64,000 nucleotides of DNA from Cristatella mucedo (lineage: Eukaryota > Bryozoa > Phylactolaemata > Cristatellidae): assembly GCA_009760855.2 (NCBI GenBank), contig WPIO01000097.1, forward strand, positions 186,001-250,000, given 5' to 3'. The notes beneath the pieces were generated by a model. It was not told the DNA's origin, ran no database searches, and worked only from the letters and a program-made list of their open reading frames with translations. The stretch's first letter is position 1. Every line of letters begins with the position of its first letter. The translations under genes were made by a program, and so were the position numbers. Below, one piece after another: positions 44,336 through 56,489 of the stretch.

Positions 44336-44827
44336 TTAGTACGAGATTTCAGAGCTCTGATGTTAAGCAGCGTATATACTTAAAGGTTATGTCACAAACT
44401 TCTATTTCCGTTCGTGCTTTTGCACGAGTGTAACTGTTATATATAGCTGCTCATCAGGTTTCGAACCGTGCCACCTACGCATCTTACTTAAGAATTATAG
44501 CGACGGCACTAATCAGCCTGTAATGGTGTGGAGACACGAGATTTCAGCTCACAGGCTCCTAAAGTTTATTACAGCATTTCTATCTCCCTTAAAATTGTCG
44601 ATTGTGTGCCATTGCGAGCTGGCTACGTGCGTTCTATCGCTTACAAATTTAGAAGCCGCCCATTCATCAGATTTAAACAGCTTACGGAGAGATTTAGGTG
44701 GCTGAGGGTGCTATTTAAACATCTTATTTTTGTTATTAAAGCACTGTATAACTGCCGTGACCGAGGCTTCCTGTCTGCACAATGGAGTATAAGGCAGCGT
44801 GTGTTTCTTACGCGATAATTATTACAA
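44336..44827. other. No recognisable feature
   Basis: Two short plus-strand ORFs (44,523 and 44,528) have no family resemblance. No repeat recognised. Confidence 0.4.
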
Positions 44828-44965
44828 TCCGCTTAGGGGTAAGTTGCTTGAATTCTTCTAGATTGCAGGGTTTGAGTCCTGAAGCAAGCACTTGATATTT
44901 TATTCCATGCTACAAGAAAAAATAACCGCCAGGGCTCTTCTGTCGCTGTATAAGTGAAACAGTAA
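44828..44965 (+). mobile_element. tRNA-derived SINE copy 6, decayed
   Basis: AGGGTTTGAGTCCTGAAGC is B-box-like, and GGGCTCTTCTGTCGCTGTAT matches the SINE tail. The A box is not clear. Confidence 0.45.
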
Positions 44966-46290
44966 GATCACTAGGCTCTTTCTTTGTTTATCTTTATAGT
45001 TTTTCTCGATCAAAAGATATTAACTTCAAATTCATCAAGATACATAGAGTATTATATTTTACTAACCAACTGGTCGGTAAGTCTTGCATCCTGCCATTCA
45101 TTTCCTTCGGTTGTTCCACCCGTCTGTGGGGATGCACCGGTGGTATTGCCGCCTTTCAGCGGGGGGGGGGGGCGCTCTCTTGCATCCATCAATCGGTGTC
45201 TCTGACCGAAAGTTAAATCTTGCTGTCGTCACACCTGAGTTTTTTTAACTTGAACTTGAAGTGTCGCTTACCCGCTATTACATCTAGTTATAACACCATA
45301 ATTTTGAGAGCAAAAAGATAATAACAGATCGTTTGCAATAATATGTAGACATTAAATGAAATTAATCTCTACCCAACCGCTTTACAACTCGCCAAACGAG
45401 AATAAATATCCAAGGATTAGCGTAATGCACGGTATCAAGCAAGCAATGATCTTGCCTAGGCCAGCATGCAAAAGAAACTTTAAGAATGATTGAGCGAATG
45501 ACCGTGTTTATTACTTGACACGAAATCAGAGAGCCGTGGCCTCGTAAACGTTACTGCTCGCGACTAGTAAAAATAGCTTTTTCAACTCTGGTGTTTAACT
45601 TCAGCCTCGCTGGGAGCCAAAAATCTTAGGCACTTTCAATGATAATAGTGTTTGAGCGCTCCGTTAGGATCGGGTGATAACACAGTCGAGGGTTTCGCGG
45701 CTGCAGATGGCCAACTGGCCGAACAGCTCTAGCCAAGGTTTACAAGCGATTAGCTTCCAGAATCGATTGCCTACCTTGGCAGCAGGCTGACCCGCAGTTG
45801 ACACACGATTACTCGTAAGCTTCCGGTCGAAGCTCCGATTCGCAGCTCTGCTGAATCGTTCTGATTAATCAAAGTGGAACAAAGAGCTCATTCACGTGAG
45901 CGGCGGGCTGCTTCGGTCACAGAGACAAAAACGCAGCAGCTAGTCTTGTTTGAGGAAGCGTCTAGTTTCGAATTACCATATTTAAGTACGGATGGTGACC
46001 TGGCGGCAAGTGAGGTCAGCAGTTCTGTACTCGGCCAGTCTCCGGTAATTCAGACACGCCGCCGGCGAAGTGCACGCCGCCGGACGTTTCTTCGACAATA
46101 AAGCACCTACAAGATGCGAGGGCAAAAAAGACCCCCCCCCAGCAGTGCACGCGCATTGCTTCGCGGGCGCTTGCGCCCCCTGCCGCCTCATTTCTGCACG
46201 TCCGGCGTGGGTTGCAGGTGACCCCGAGGACTCGTGCAGCTTCCAGGGGGTATATAGGCTGGGTTGTAACCGACACGGATTGGAAACCCG
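44966..46290. other. Mostly unassigned; old L2-tail-like patch
   Basis: A patch at 45,335-45,420 (GAAATTAATCTCTACCCAAC then CGCTTTACAACTCGCC) resembles the L2 hairpin region. A G13 run lies near 45,160 and a C9 run near 46,132. GC-rich ORFs at 45,874-46,294 have no recognised domain. Confidence 0.35.
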
Positions 46291-46487
46291 CTAAAATAAA
46301 TAAATAAATAAATCCTAGCTGATTAAACAGCCTCTTTTTTGTGTAGCGACAGAAGAGCCTTTCCGGCTATCACCACCGCTTGCAGTGGCGATACAGGATC
46401 GCCCACCGCATGAATCGAACCCACGACCTCGGGACCGAGGCCGTGAAAGCAACAGCCTTACCTAGTGTGCCATCACGGCTCTTCGCG
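46291..46487 (-). mobile_element. tRNA-derived SINE copy 2, most complete
   Basis: On the minus strand the head reads AGCCGTGATGGCACACTAGG and GTCGTGGGTTCGATTCATGC (B box). The middle and the tail AGGCTGTTTAATCAGCTAGG end in an (ATTT)n run at 46,295-46,313. It is the only copy with a clear simple-repeat tail, so it is probably the youngest. Confidence 0.8.
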
Positions 46488-46517
46488 ACCTCGAGCAACT
46501 GTTCGGCGCTGGAGGGC

Positions 46518-46577
46518 TTGTCGTGTTGTGGCATTAAGTGAGCCTCTATTGTCGTGCTGCGGTATTGAGCGAGCCTA
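46518..46577. repeat. Tandem pair of about 30-bp units
   Basis: GTCGTGTTGTGGCATTAAGTGAGCCT is followed by GTCGTGCTGCGGTATTGAGC with GAGCCT. Confidence 0.8.
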
Positions 46578-46626
46578 CGCAGGGCGACGCCGGCGCAACT
46601 GCCGCCGGCGTCGCCCTGCGTAGGCT
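46572..46626. repeat. Perfect 24-bp inverted repeat, 7-base loop
   Basis: The arms at 46,572-46,595 and 46,603-46,626 are exact reverse complements (left arm starts AGCCTACGCAGGGCGACGCC) around CAACTGC. The stem is very GC-rich and would be exceptionally stable. Confidence 0.95.
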
Positions 46627-47344
46627 GAGCGGCGTTTGTCGCAGCACACACCGGTGGAAGCTGCGTTAGAGGGGTGGGTGGATCGTGCGCATGAAGCAGT
46701 CGCCGGGAAAAAATAAAGATTATGGATAGAACCAGCCGCCGCCGAAATTATGCAGCGAAAAAAGCTGTCAACTAGTTAGTGACAACATCCGATGCGTCAG
46801 CACGCATATAGCGGTATAGCTTGAGAAAGGAGTAAACACATTGAAGATTTTAAAGATTTGCCTATTAAAAGACTAACTAGTTGTAAATGCAATCCCGAGA
46901 ATTAGTTATGGACAAATGACCAGGAAAGTGGTAAACAAAATTATTTTTATTTGCACCGGAAGTAGTACATCGAGCGAAACGATGACTTTCTGTCAAATTT
47001 AAAGGCCCGGAGATGAGTTTTTCGGCGAACTTTGTCAATAAAAGCTATTCAATCCTAAATGCACGCCATACCGTCACTTGCAGTTACAAAAAATGCTAAG
47101 TTTTCAAAATTATGACACGCTCCATCGAGGTCAATGGTCTTTCTATTGGTTATAATAATTACAAAGCGTAAACCCGATCACGGCAAGCAAAGCCATCCCC
47201 CGAAACCCACTTTCGGCAGACGGATATCCAAGGCTATAATTCCTCATTTCTTTGCCATACTTACGTGTGCATTTGTACGTTTACACGTGCTCGAAAACAG
47301 AGAGTGACTCTCATTCGGCAACTAGACTATCGTTAGGGATGATT
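46627..47344. other. No recognisable feature
   Basis: AT-leaning sequence, no supported gene or repeat. Confidence 0.5.
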
Positions 47345-47640
47345 TATTGATAATTTACGACCGCAGGAGCCAGGGTAACTGAGGAGTCCATTACCACCAT
47401 ACCCATTATCACCAACACCATACGATACCCACTGTGGCTATTTTCAGATTATGACACTGTTGCTGGATTATGGGCTGTTGAAATTTATGAAAATGATATA
47501 TAAGTAATGGTTGGCAAAGGCCCGAGGAGTTAGGTTGAGGACACCAGGCAGGGCAGTCGCGTACTGGCCTGCTGCGGCGTCCGTGTGAATAAACGTCTTT
47601 AGAGAGCCCGCTTCAGTGTTGTGTGGTGTCGCGTACCTGC
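47345..47640 (+). mobile_element. Diverged solo LTR related to the Gypsy-like LTRs
   Basis: GGACACCAGGCAGGGCAGTC, GCGTACTGGCCTGCTGCGGC and GTGAATAAACG match the end of the 5' LTR (GGACGCCAGGCAG, GCGTGCCGGCGGGCTGCCTG, AATAAAC). AATAAA is at 47,588-47,593. No internal coding sequence follows, so it is probably a solo LTR. The 5' limit is uncertain. Confidence 0.5.
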
Positions 47641-48949
47641 CGCTTAGAGAACGTCAAACTACACCCAAACAGTCCTGGGACTGCTGATCCTGTTCCCTCT
47701 GTGGCTATTTGCAACGAGCGAACCCACCGACTAGGCGCGCTTGCGGCTACCGCTCAGCGGCCTGCTTACATGGATTGAACTAGCACGTCGATCACTGGGA
47801 ATCAGTCTGCCAATTTTAATTCAATTATATTCAAAGGAAATTAAGATATTATTTTGTTACCTCATTTATGCCGTTTATAGCTTGATATTTGTTTTGGCAA
47901 ACGCTGAGCTATTGCGGGCAAGAGTCCATTATGGCCGCCACGTCGGAGTTGTCGTGGACATGTTCTGCTGATTCTGCCTAAGGTCATCTAAGGTTTGCAT
48001 TTTCTTAGAGATCTATATTTATCTATTTATCGAATGTTTACCCGATGCATAGCGCAAGAGTAGTTTTCGTCAAGCTTTCGTGTATAAACCCTGATAACCA
48101 CGCACCACTGCCTTAGTTTTCAACTCCATCCGGCCGTTGTATATATGTCACGCCTCTGATGTTAGTTGCCCAATCAACTTTAAATTTGGAATTTGTAGTT
48201 GTTAGTGCTTGCACATCACTCCAGCCGTCTCTCGGGCATATTAAACCTTAAAAGATAGACTGATTTATCAAGAAGTGGCTGTATTTGTCATGCTAAGCCG
48301 TTGTCATAATTTAACTCGCATGTCCTGAAAATCTTACAAGTAAGCTAATAGTAATTCAATCAATGTGAAATTTGAACAATTAACAATTCTTAAAAATTCT
48401 ACAGCTTGACAAAAGCCTCGTCAATCGACGTAAAATCTGTAATATAACTCACATGCCTCTACATTCTGATTTGCTCATATTCTCGTCATTGATGAGTACG
48501 CGTGAGTTACGCATTCCTAAACGTATTTCAACTTTGATTGTGATGACTTCCAAAAGTTGCCATGTCAAACTTTTTAAAGTTCTTTTTGAAAGTTAATAAT
48601 GTGACTTCAAGTGTTCTAAATATTTTGAGGGTTTGATCCATGCGTACACTACTGGTCTTGAATCTGTTTACTTAATAGCATAGCCATGTTTTGTTGAGGT
48701 CTAGTGGAATACGTGACCGTCACTCTGACAGGTCTTCAGAAGATCAACATGACTGCTACATTTGCATCAAATAGTAGCTTATTCTTAAATTTCTCTCATT
48801 GTTTGTGCCAATCAGCATGCCAATCCTTCAATTGGCCTTTGAAAAAAATGTCAATAGAGGTGCTGTTGGAGAAGATAATTGCTTAGGGTTGGTGGCATAG
48901 TTACCAACCCTTCGGCCACACCACCGTGAGACTATAAAGGACTATAAAT
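47641..48949. other. No recognisable feature
   Basis: No supported gene or repeat. Small ORFs at 47,741 and 48,704 are unrecognised. Confidence 0.5.
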
Positions 48950-49270
48950 GCCTAAGCAGATGCTGCAAAGAACAGGAGAGTTTTTAGCTTTTTTTTTATG
49001 TGTCATAAAGTCTGGAGCTTGCATGGTGTCTGTTGCTTGTGAGCTCCTGGCTTTTGGAGCATACTGACAAACACTAAGGTCATATTAGTTTTGAGGTTGG
49101 CTCGAGGCACAGCTGCACAAATTGAGTCAGGCGAGCGAGTTGTACGATACCTATCTTGATTGAGAAGTAGGTCTGATAGGTGAATCAATCAAGAAAATGA
49201 AAGAACCTCAGAGTGAGTGACACAACCTTGAAAGGTTGTGCTACTTGATCGGGAGTCAGTGTTTTTGTTG
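48950..49270 (-). mobile_element. L2-related copy, strongly decayed
   Basis: GAGCTCCTGGCTTTTGGAGC and GAGTGAGTGACACAACCTTG align with GAGTTCCAGGCTTTGGGAGC and AAGTGAGCGACAAAACCTTG of other copies. The copy is older than all others. Confidence 0.5.
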
Positions 49271-49684
49271 TTCCTCTTAAAAAAGATGCTGTGAGAGTGG
49301 TCATTCCTCCTGTCAATGAATCCTTTGAAATTGGAATTTTAATGCATTCCAAATGATTAGGATTACTCGCAGGCGATATTTGTTTGCTGCTAAAATAATT
49401 GTTTTCGTAGAGTCACACTGATGTACTATGTTCTTAAGCAACTAACTTACTATAAATAAGGTGCTTCTTCGTAACAGACAACCGAATATCTCGCACTTAT
49501 ATTTTGAAAACAAAACAGGATCTACCCTGTCTTTCTTTTCCAGTTCGGCTTTTCTTCAAGAACCTTGTATTGTACAGTGATTTTTATAGCTACTGCTTTC
49601 GGCCTCACCAGGCTTGGGTTTCCTATTTGCATTAAGCGATCCAATTAAGTTACAACGGACGCCGATGTACGTGCCTGCGCCTTC
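49271..49684. other. No recognisable feature
   Basis: No supported gene or repeat. Confidence 0.5.
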
Positions 49685-50969
<1,285 letters not shown>

Positions 50970-51765
50970 CAAGCTTAGAGTGCCACTATACTCCAGAATG
51001 CTGATGGAAAATCTAAAAAAACCTCTCAAGAAGGGTAATTCATCCGACGACGACGGAAGGACGCAATATATAGCACTTGGAGTCAGCAGCCGAACCGGTT
51101 TAATCGAACTTCAGTCATGCTAGCATAGAGTCACGGATTTTAGACAACTACATTACCTAAATAGCAGCAAGAATGAGCTCCTTATAGAAAAACCCATAAT
51201 GTAAGGCTATAATCAGTTACTTCGAGCTCTCGTTTGAAGGTAGCAATGGCAAAACCATCGTCCATTGCTCGTTATGGCAACGTCCCTGGGGACACTTACA
51301 GCAATGTCTTGCTAAGGATGTCTCTGACTCTCGGTTTCTGTCTGTTTCGCGTTTATCCCTCAGCATGTTGTGTACTGCCGCAGAAATTCACGAAGGCTCT
51401 TGCCCCAAAAGTAGCTGCCAGCCGCGCGATAAAAGAAAAGGAAAATGCCATAGCGGGCCAAGAATACAGCACTAGACCGAGAGAAGTGTCTGGACGGGTT
51501 TCAATGCTCGATTGATGGCAACCCGATGAGACCGTGGTCTTGACTCGCCGGTGCCAATCCAGGCTTCGGTGACCGACCGCACGACAGCATGGTCTCTTCA
51601 GTGGCATAAAGCCCTGCGAATACCACAACCTAAGACACTGTAGGTACCAGGCCACCGGTTGAAGGCTCTGTCGGCCGTCGGATACGCCTCAGAAATCGTC
51701 CCAGACAAGTTATCAAGGCACGACCCCCGGGCCGAACCTGCGCAGGACCCCACGTGGTCACCTAT
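50970..51765. repeat. Dispersed repeat R3, copy 1 (uninterrupted)
   Basis: Strings such as AAGGCTATAATCAGTTACTT, CGAGCTCTCGTTTGAAGGT, GACACTTACAGCAAT and GCATAAAGCCCTGCGAATAC recur in order at 56,085-56,489 plus 58,498-59,255. The copy here reads straight through the point where the other is split by L2 copy N. No coding domain was recognised, so the family is unknown. Confidence 0.8.
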
Positions 51766-51974
51766 CTAAAGCTGGTGGTAAACATCCTTCTAGGTTGGTC
51801 TTTTTGAGTCCTATAATTCTGTAGTCTGACCGTCTTGCTAACGAAGATGCATCGGGTTTCGGACTCTGACCCATACTGCTCTCCATGGCTTAGCTCCATC
51901 AGACATCTCAGACCCAGCTGATGAAGTTTCAGTCTACTGACTGATCTCAGATTGTCTCAGGACCCTAAATGAGC

Positions 51975-52245
51975 TGCTTTAAGTCGATACGCTACCCAAT
52001 TAGGAGCCGGTGCAGGTCGATGAGAAGTGGTGTGATGTTATAACAACATAGCTCAAGATAGACAAGCCTAGCTTCTGAGTTACGAACCAGCTGTAATCGC
52101 CCGATTACCCACGCCAATAGACTAGCAAGGAAAGAGTTCCGAAAGCCGAGACGGTACGTCACAAATGCACGGACTTATTTGGAAGTAGTGTCGCTGTCTA
52201 AGCAAGCCTAAATTTTAGCATTGGTGTGCAGCTGAAAGTACATAG
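51975..52245 (-). mobile_element. L2 fragment K
   Basis: TTTAAGTCGATACGCTACCC, GGAGCCGGTGCAGGTCGATG and AGACAAGCCTAGCTTCTGAG match the RT C-terminal region seen elsewhere. No tail is present. It resembles the older copy D more than copies A, B or N. Confidence 0.7.
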
Positions 52246-53327
52246 TAATAGCAATATGTAGTACGCAGTAAGTAGTCGATGTAACTAGTTAGTATGAAGT
52301 CAACTACTTTTCTCTATCTTTGCTTTCTCACAAAAATAGCATCGCCAAGAAAACATTAGTTTCCGTTTTTCAGCTGATGGCAGTGAGCTCTAACAATCCT
52401 TCCCACTTTCTTAGCCCTACTCAGCATCAAACTTCTTACCTCAATGTAGCGATTGCTTTATTTTTAATTTATTTTATTTATTATTTATTTATATTTTATT
52501 TTTTGCGATGTTTGCAATTGGCCCTTTTTGTTCATCTAGCTTTCTGTCACGCCACCTGTTCCTCTAGTTTAAGTGGTTTCGGCATTACCCGCACTAGCTT
52601 ACAGTATGCTTGTGTTCAGGCCTAGAGTTTGCACGAATCGAAAGTCTGTAACTCGCTACTAACTTCTGTCACAACGCGCATTGAATGAATGTGTATCATT
52701 TAAGTGTTAGCTGAATACTTGTCTTCTTCGATTTCCCTGAAAGCCAGTTTTGATTGCACGATGCCACGCTTGGTACCAGTTCTATTAACCAGCGGCTCTA
52801 AAGATCTTCTTGAATGCTATCGATTTCTTGTCTAAGCACGATACTCTACTTGTCATGAACTTATTACAATTTCCACTAATGCTATAATTTTTAATGTGCA
52901 TGGACGACGATTCGGTTCGCTTACGGCACTCTGAAAAATGTAACTACTAATACAGTTTTAAACTTTGATAAAAATTAATCTGGACCGAAGTTAAATGGAA
53001 TATAATGTGTGGATGACTTACCCAGATATTACCGAAGCTCAAAGAAAGCGTGACTTTCGTCAAACTTTGCAACAGCAGTAGGACAGTGATTGTGAATTCC
53101 TTAAGCTTCGTTGTTTCAATGCTAAACTAGTAAGACACGTGCGATATGTTCAACAAAAAGATAGCTCGCCAGTAGGGTGGGCTCAAACACTAAGTCCGTG
53201 GTCAAGAAGGCCAACATGACAAGGCAAAGACTGAGTTGTACGATGATTTTCTCACGTATGCATTTGCAAATACATACCAACAATAAAGTAAGGAAATGTT
53301 ACGGACATGCACGGACATGCTGACCTA

Positions 53328-53331
<4 letters not shown>
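52246..53331. other. No recognisable feature
   Basis: A T-rich patch lies at 52,458-52,505. No supported gene. Confidence 0.5.

Positions 53332-53398
<67 letters not shown>
53332..53398. repeat. (CT)n microsatellite
   Basis: About 65 bases of CT dinucleotide followed by imperfect CTCT/CACT units to about 53,450. Confidence 0.98.
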
Positions 53399-53401
<3 letters not shown>

Positions 53402-53789
53402 GCTCCCTCTCTCTCACTCGCCTCCCCATCTACCTCTCTTCTCTCTTTCTCTCTTTATTTACAACTAAACAGAGCCATAAAAACTTCCTGTGTTGGGCGA
53501 TGACCACTATCTTTACTGAGCACGGCGAGCCTAACCCACTTTCAGTGCACATACCTTGGGGCAACAGTATCCAGCTACTCGGCGAAGACTAACAAGTTAA
53601 AAACACCGACTCGCTGACTCGCTAGGACAGCCTTGGAAGCAATAGGCAGTAAACTTGAAATCGCATGTGAAAAAAACGACCTCTTAAAAAGAAATTTCAC
53701 GGCTGAAAGGGCGAAGATATATTTGCCCAAGAATTGTTCCAAGTTAATTCCATGATCTTGGGTTCGCACATAGACACTTTTCTGAACCG

Positions 53790-54070
53790 AACCATCTCAT
53801 CTCTTGTCCCAACCAAACTATCAGAACTACTCTCCCATCAGGCCAAGCATCATACCATCTGCTGTTGTGATCAAATATTGCTTAGCTATACCTCGTACAA
53901 ACCTCAGACTTTTTGTAAACCGTGTCTTTAGTTTGTATGCTCGCAAAGCCTGGAACTCTTGAATGACGTCTTGACATCCCTTGACGTGACATTTTAAAAG
54001 AAGCTTAAAAATATACCTGTTTGTTACAGCTTTCAAGTGAGCTTTGTAATTCGTTCTTTGAGTGATCATG
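53790..54070 (+). mobile_element. L2 fragment L, diverged
   Basis: CTCCCATCAGGCCAAGCATC, ACCTCGTACAAACCTCA and GTTTGTATGCTCGCAAAGCC match the end of the RT ORF on the plus strand. It ends near ATGCGTGCTGACACTG. Confidence 0.75.
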
Positions 54071-54079
54071 CGTGCTGAC

Positions 54080-54240
54080 ACTGGATATTAGGCCCTGGTG
54101 TAAGGTGCTCGCACTTCACGACCCTAGTTGTGGGTCGGAGTACTGCACTAGGCAATCCTTTATCGCCCACTGCAAGCAGTGCTTATTACTTTTAAGGCTC
54201 TTTGACTTCTAAAGTTATGCTGTTTGATCAGCTGACTGAT
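54080..54240 (+). mobile_element. tRNA-derived SINE copy 7
   Basis: GTTGTGGGTCGGAGTACTGC is a decayed B-box region, followed by CCTTTATCGCCCACTGCAAG and GCTGTTTGATCAGCTGACTG, the shared tail. It directly follows L2 fragment L. Confidence 0.55.
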
Positions 54241-54432
54241 TTACTTCACGACGAAAATTAAGAAAGCCCATACATCAGGATAAGTTCTCATCCTTAGCGT
54301 AGACAAGAGTAGGTGTAGTTGTAGTCGCACGAAGCAAAGAAAGTCCACCAACGATTACCACCAGTTTAATAACTATTCTCTAATCTAGGGACGAATTCAA
54401 CTCATTTCGCCCCTCTTACCTACTGTTCGGCT

Positions 54433-54705
54433 GTCTTTGCGGTACGTCAGTCAACGAGCAGCAACCAGCCCGCTCGCATGCCACGTCAATCAATGCGTCT
54501 CAATGGCTGCTAACATGTTATATCGATCGAGGGGTAGCACAGACAGTGCAACCTTGATTACCCTGTAATGAGCAGCTCCGTGAGTGGGACCCCGAAAATG
54601 CAGCAAGTCTATTCGACTGTGACCGAAAGTTACAGACGTCCGGCAAAAGGTCTAGCCTTCAATTCTCGTACTGCGCTAGAGCAGCACTGAAGTATGGACC
54701 GTCGT
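54433..54705. repeat. Dispersed repeat R2, copy 1
   Basis: GCATGCCACGTCAATCAATG, ATCGATCGAGG and GTAATGAGCAGCTCCGTGAG with TATTCGACTG recur in order at 63,742-64,000. No coding potential is evident. Confidence 0.75.
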
Positions 54706-54777
54706 AAAGCATCGTGCTCAAATAGTGCCTGTATCGAATGCCAGTGCACAACCAACGTCCTATTACGTGCCTTATTG

Positions 54778-54935
54778 TTAATAGCTTATTCAACAGCCTC
54801 ATTTGTATAGCAGCAACGGGGCCTGATCGGCTATCACTCTACTGCACGACAGTGAGCAATAAAGGATCGCTCACTGCAGTTCTCGAACCACCGACCCTGG
54901 TCATAAAGAGAGAGCACCTTACCCCTAGGTTAAGA
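54778..54935 (-). mobile_element. tRNA-derived SINE copy 3
   Basis: On the minus strand it keeps GGTTCGAGAACTGCAGTGAG and AGGCTGTTGAATAAGC. It is diverged from copy 2. Confidence 0.6.
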
Positions 54936-55207
54936 CCCAGAGGCAGGCTTTTAAACCGGCTAACCGTGGATTACCACATAGCCGATTCGTAGACGCCATT
55001 ATTCAGGAAAAGATATTCATATTTCGGATACCATAAACTGGCTGCTCTAGCACCCCGTCGTTCACTTGAGCAGTGTTGGGCTGTTACTTATGATAATTCG
55101 AAGGAAGAATGGAATCTCCAAGCTGTTAGCTTACCAAAACATCACTTGGCCGATGCATTGTCGTCAGTATTTCAGTTACCTGTGCCAGTACATAACAGGC
55201 AAAGCTA

Positions 55208-55365
55208 AGCAGATTTAGCAGCCTCATTAATATATCTGCAGATGAGCCTTCATGGCTACCACCCCACTTGCAGTGGTCAATAAAGGATCAAAAACTCCCA
55301 GGACTCGAACCCACGACCCGGGTAGTGAAGAGATAGCACCATACTTCTAGGCTAAGATTCAGGGT
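55208..55365 (-). mobile_element. tRNA-derived SINE copy 4
   Basis: On the minus strand GGGTCGTGGGTTCGAGTCCT gives a good B box, followed by GGGAGTTTTTGATCC and a tail variant AGGCTGCTAAATC. It lies 270 bases from copy 3 in the same orientation. Confidence 0.65.
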
Positions 55366-55504
55366 AAAACAACTGTCGCTGGAGTTTTACATGGTATTCG
55401 GACTATTGCTCCAACAAGAGCAATCCGAAAGTTCTTTTCTTGAAGAATATCTTCCATCTCTGCAGCAGAGGAATCGATCATCCTCGTTCGACCTCGGTTA
55501 AAAA

Positions 55505-55665
55505 AAAATCCAGTTTGATCTTTGTCATTTCAAACATGTTTTTGAGCTAATTGCAGCACAGAGCCAGCACTGCTTAGGGTCAATGTCCTTTGCAGCAAAT
55601 GTAAAGCGCCTAGAAAAAAGATTGAGTTCTCTGAGGGGGGCTTTAAAAAGTGTATTATTATTATT
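55505..55665 (+). mobile_element. L2 RT fragment joined to an L2 3' end
   Basis: An RT-region piece (GCTAATTGCAGCACAGAGCC, the ANCSTE segment) runs directly into the 3' hairpin (GTAAAGCGCCTAGAAAAAAG, then GGGCTTTAAAAAGTG) and an ATT tail. About 1.3 kb between them is missing, so this is an internally deleted copy. Confidence 0.7.
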
Positions 55666-55667
55666 AA

Positions 55668-55915
55668 GTGATTAAAACGACTTTCTCAGGAATGCAGACT
55701 AGGTCAAGTCTGCCTGCTTTTTTGCTTGATCTTTCGGCAGCGTTTTATACTGTTGATCACCAAGTCCTTCTCGAGTGCCTCTCATTTCGCCGAGGCAGCG
55801 ATGGCACTGCACTGCACTGGTTCAGACCCTATATCAGTGAGAGACTACAGAGTATTGGTGTAAAAGGAAAAGCGTCAGCCGTGGAACAACTAAAGTGCGA
55901 GGTACCCAGAAGATG
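55668..55915 (+). mobile_element. L2 RT fragment
   Basis: The plus frame reads LLDLSAAFYTVDHQVLLECL, then LHWFRPYISERLQSIGVKGK and YEVPRR-like decay, covering RT motif A to just before motif B. Motif A reads AFYTVDH, so the catalytic Asp is replaced by Tyr. Confidence 0.75.
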
Positions 55916-55949
55916 AATTCATATATTCAAACTTCAAACCCAGCAAGTA

Positions 55950-56084
55950 TGTTCCAATCCGGTTTCAGAGCTAATTACAGCACAGAGTCATAATTGCTTC
56001 GGGTGTATAACGATCTTCCTAGGAATGCAGACTTAGGTACAGTCTCTCTGCTTGCCTTGGTAAATCTTTCACCAGTATTTGAAT
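55950..56084 (+). mobile_element. L2 RT fragment, short
   Basis: TTCCAATCCGGTTTCAGAGC, TACAGCACAGAGTC and GTATAACGATCTTCCTAGGA match the segment just before motif A of the best copy. Confidence 0.7.
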
Positions 56085-56489
56085 GTGTTGATCACCATTG
56101 AACTGTGCCTCGCTTAGAAGGTCATTATACTGCAGAATACTGACAGACTGTGCACTCCGGAACAAAGCGGCTTCTTGCTTAAATATTTGTGGGTCGTACT
56201 CTGTGAAAGATTTTGGTTCATGACCGTCGAGTTTTTTCTCATCTAAAGCATTATCGTGCCAATGCATTTCTAAATTTAAGCCACCCTTCTCGAGAAGTTA
56301 ATTCAGCTAATAATACTGGAACGAAGCAACTCGATATAAAGCCCTTGGAGTCATCTGCCGCACTGGTTCAATCGATCATCTGTCGTGCTGTCATCGAGTC
56401 ACAGATTCCACCCAACGACAATAACTATATTACAGCTCCTGACTGAGCTCCTTATGAAAAATTCCATAATACAAGGCTATAATCAGTTA
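56085..56489. repeat. Dispersed repeat R3, copy 2, left part
   Basis: The segment ends AAGGCTATAATCAGTTA exactly at the (AAT)n tail of L2 copy N; the repeat resumes at 58,498. Confidence 0.75.
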
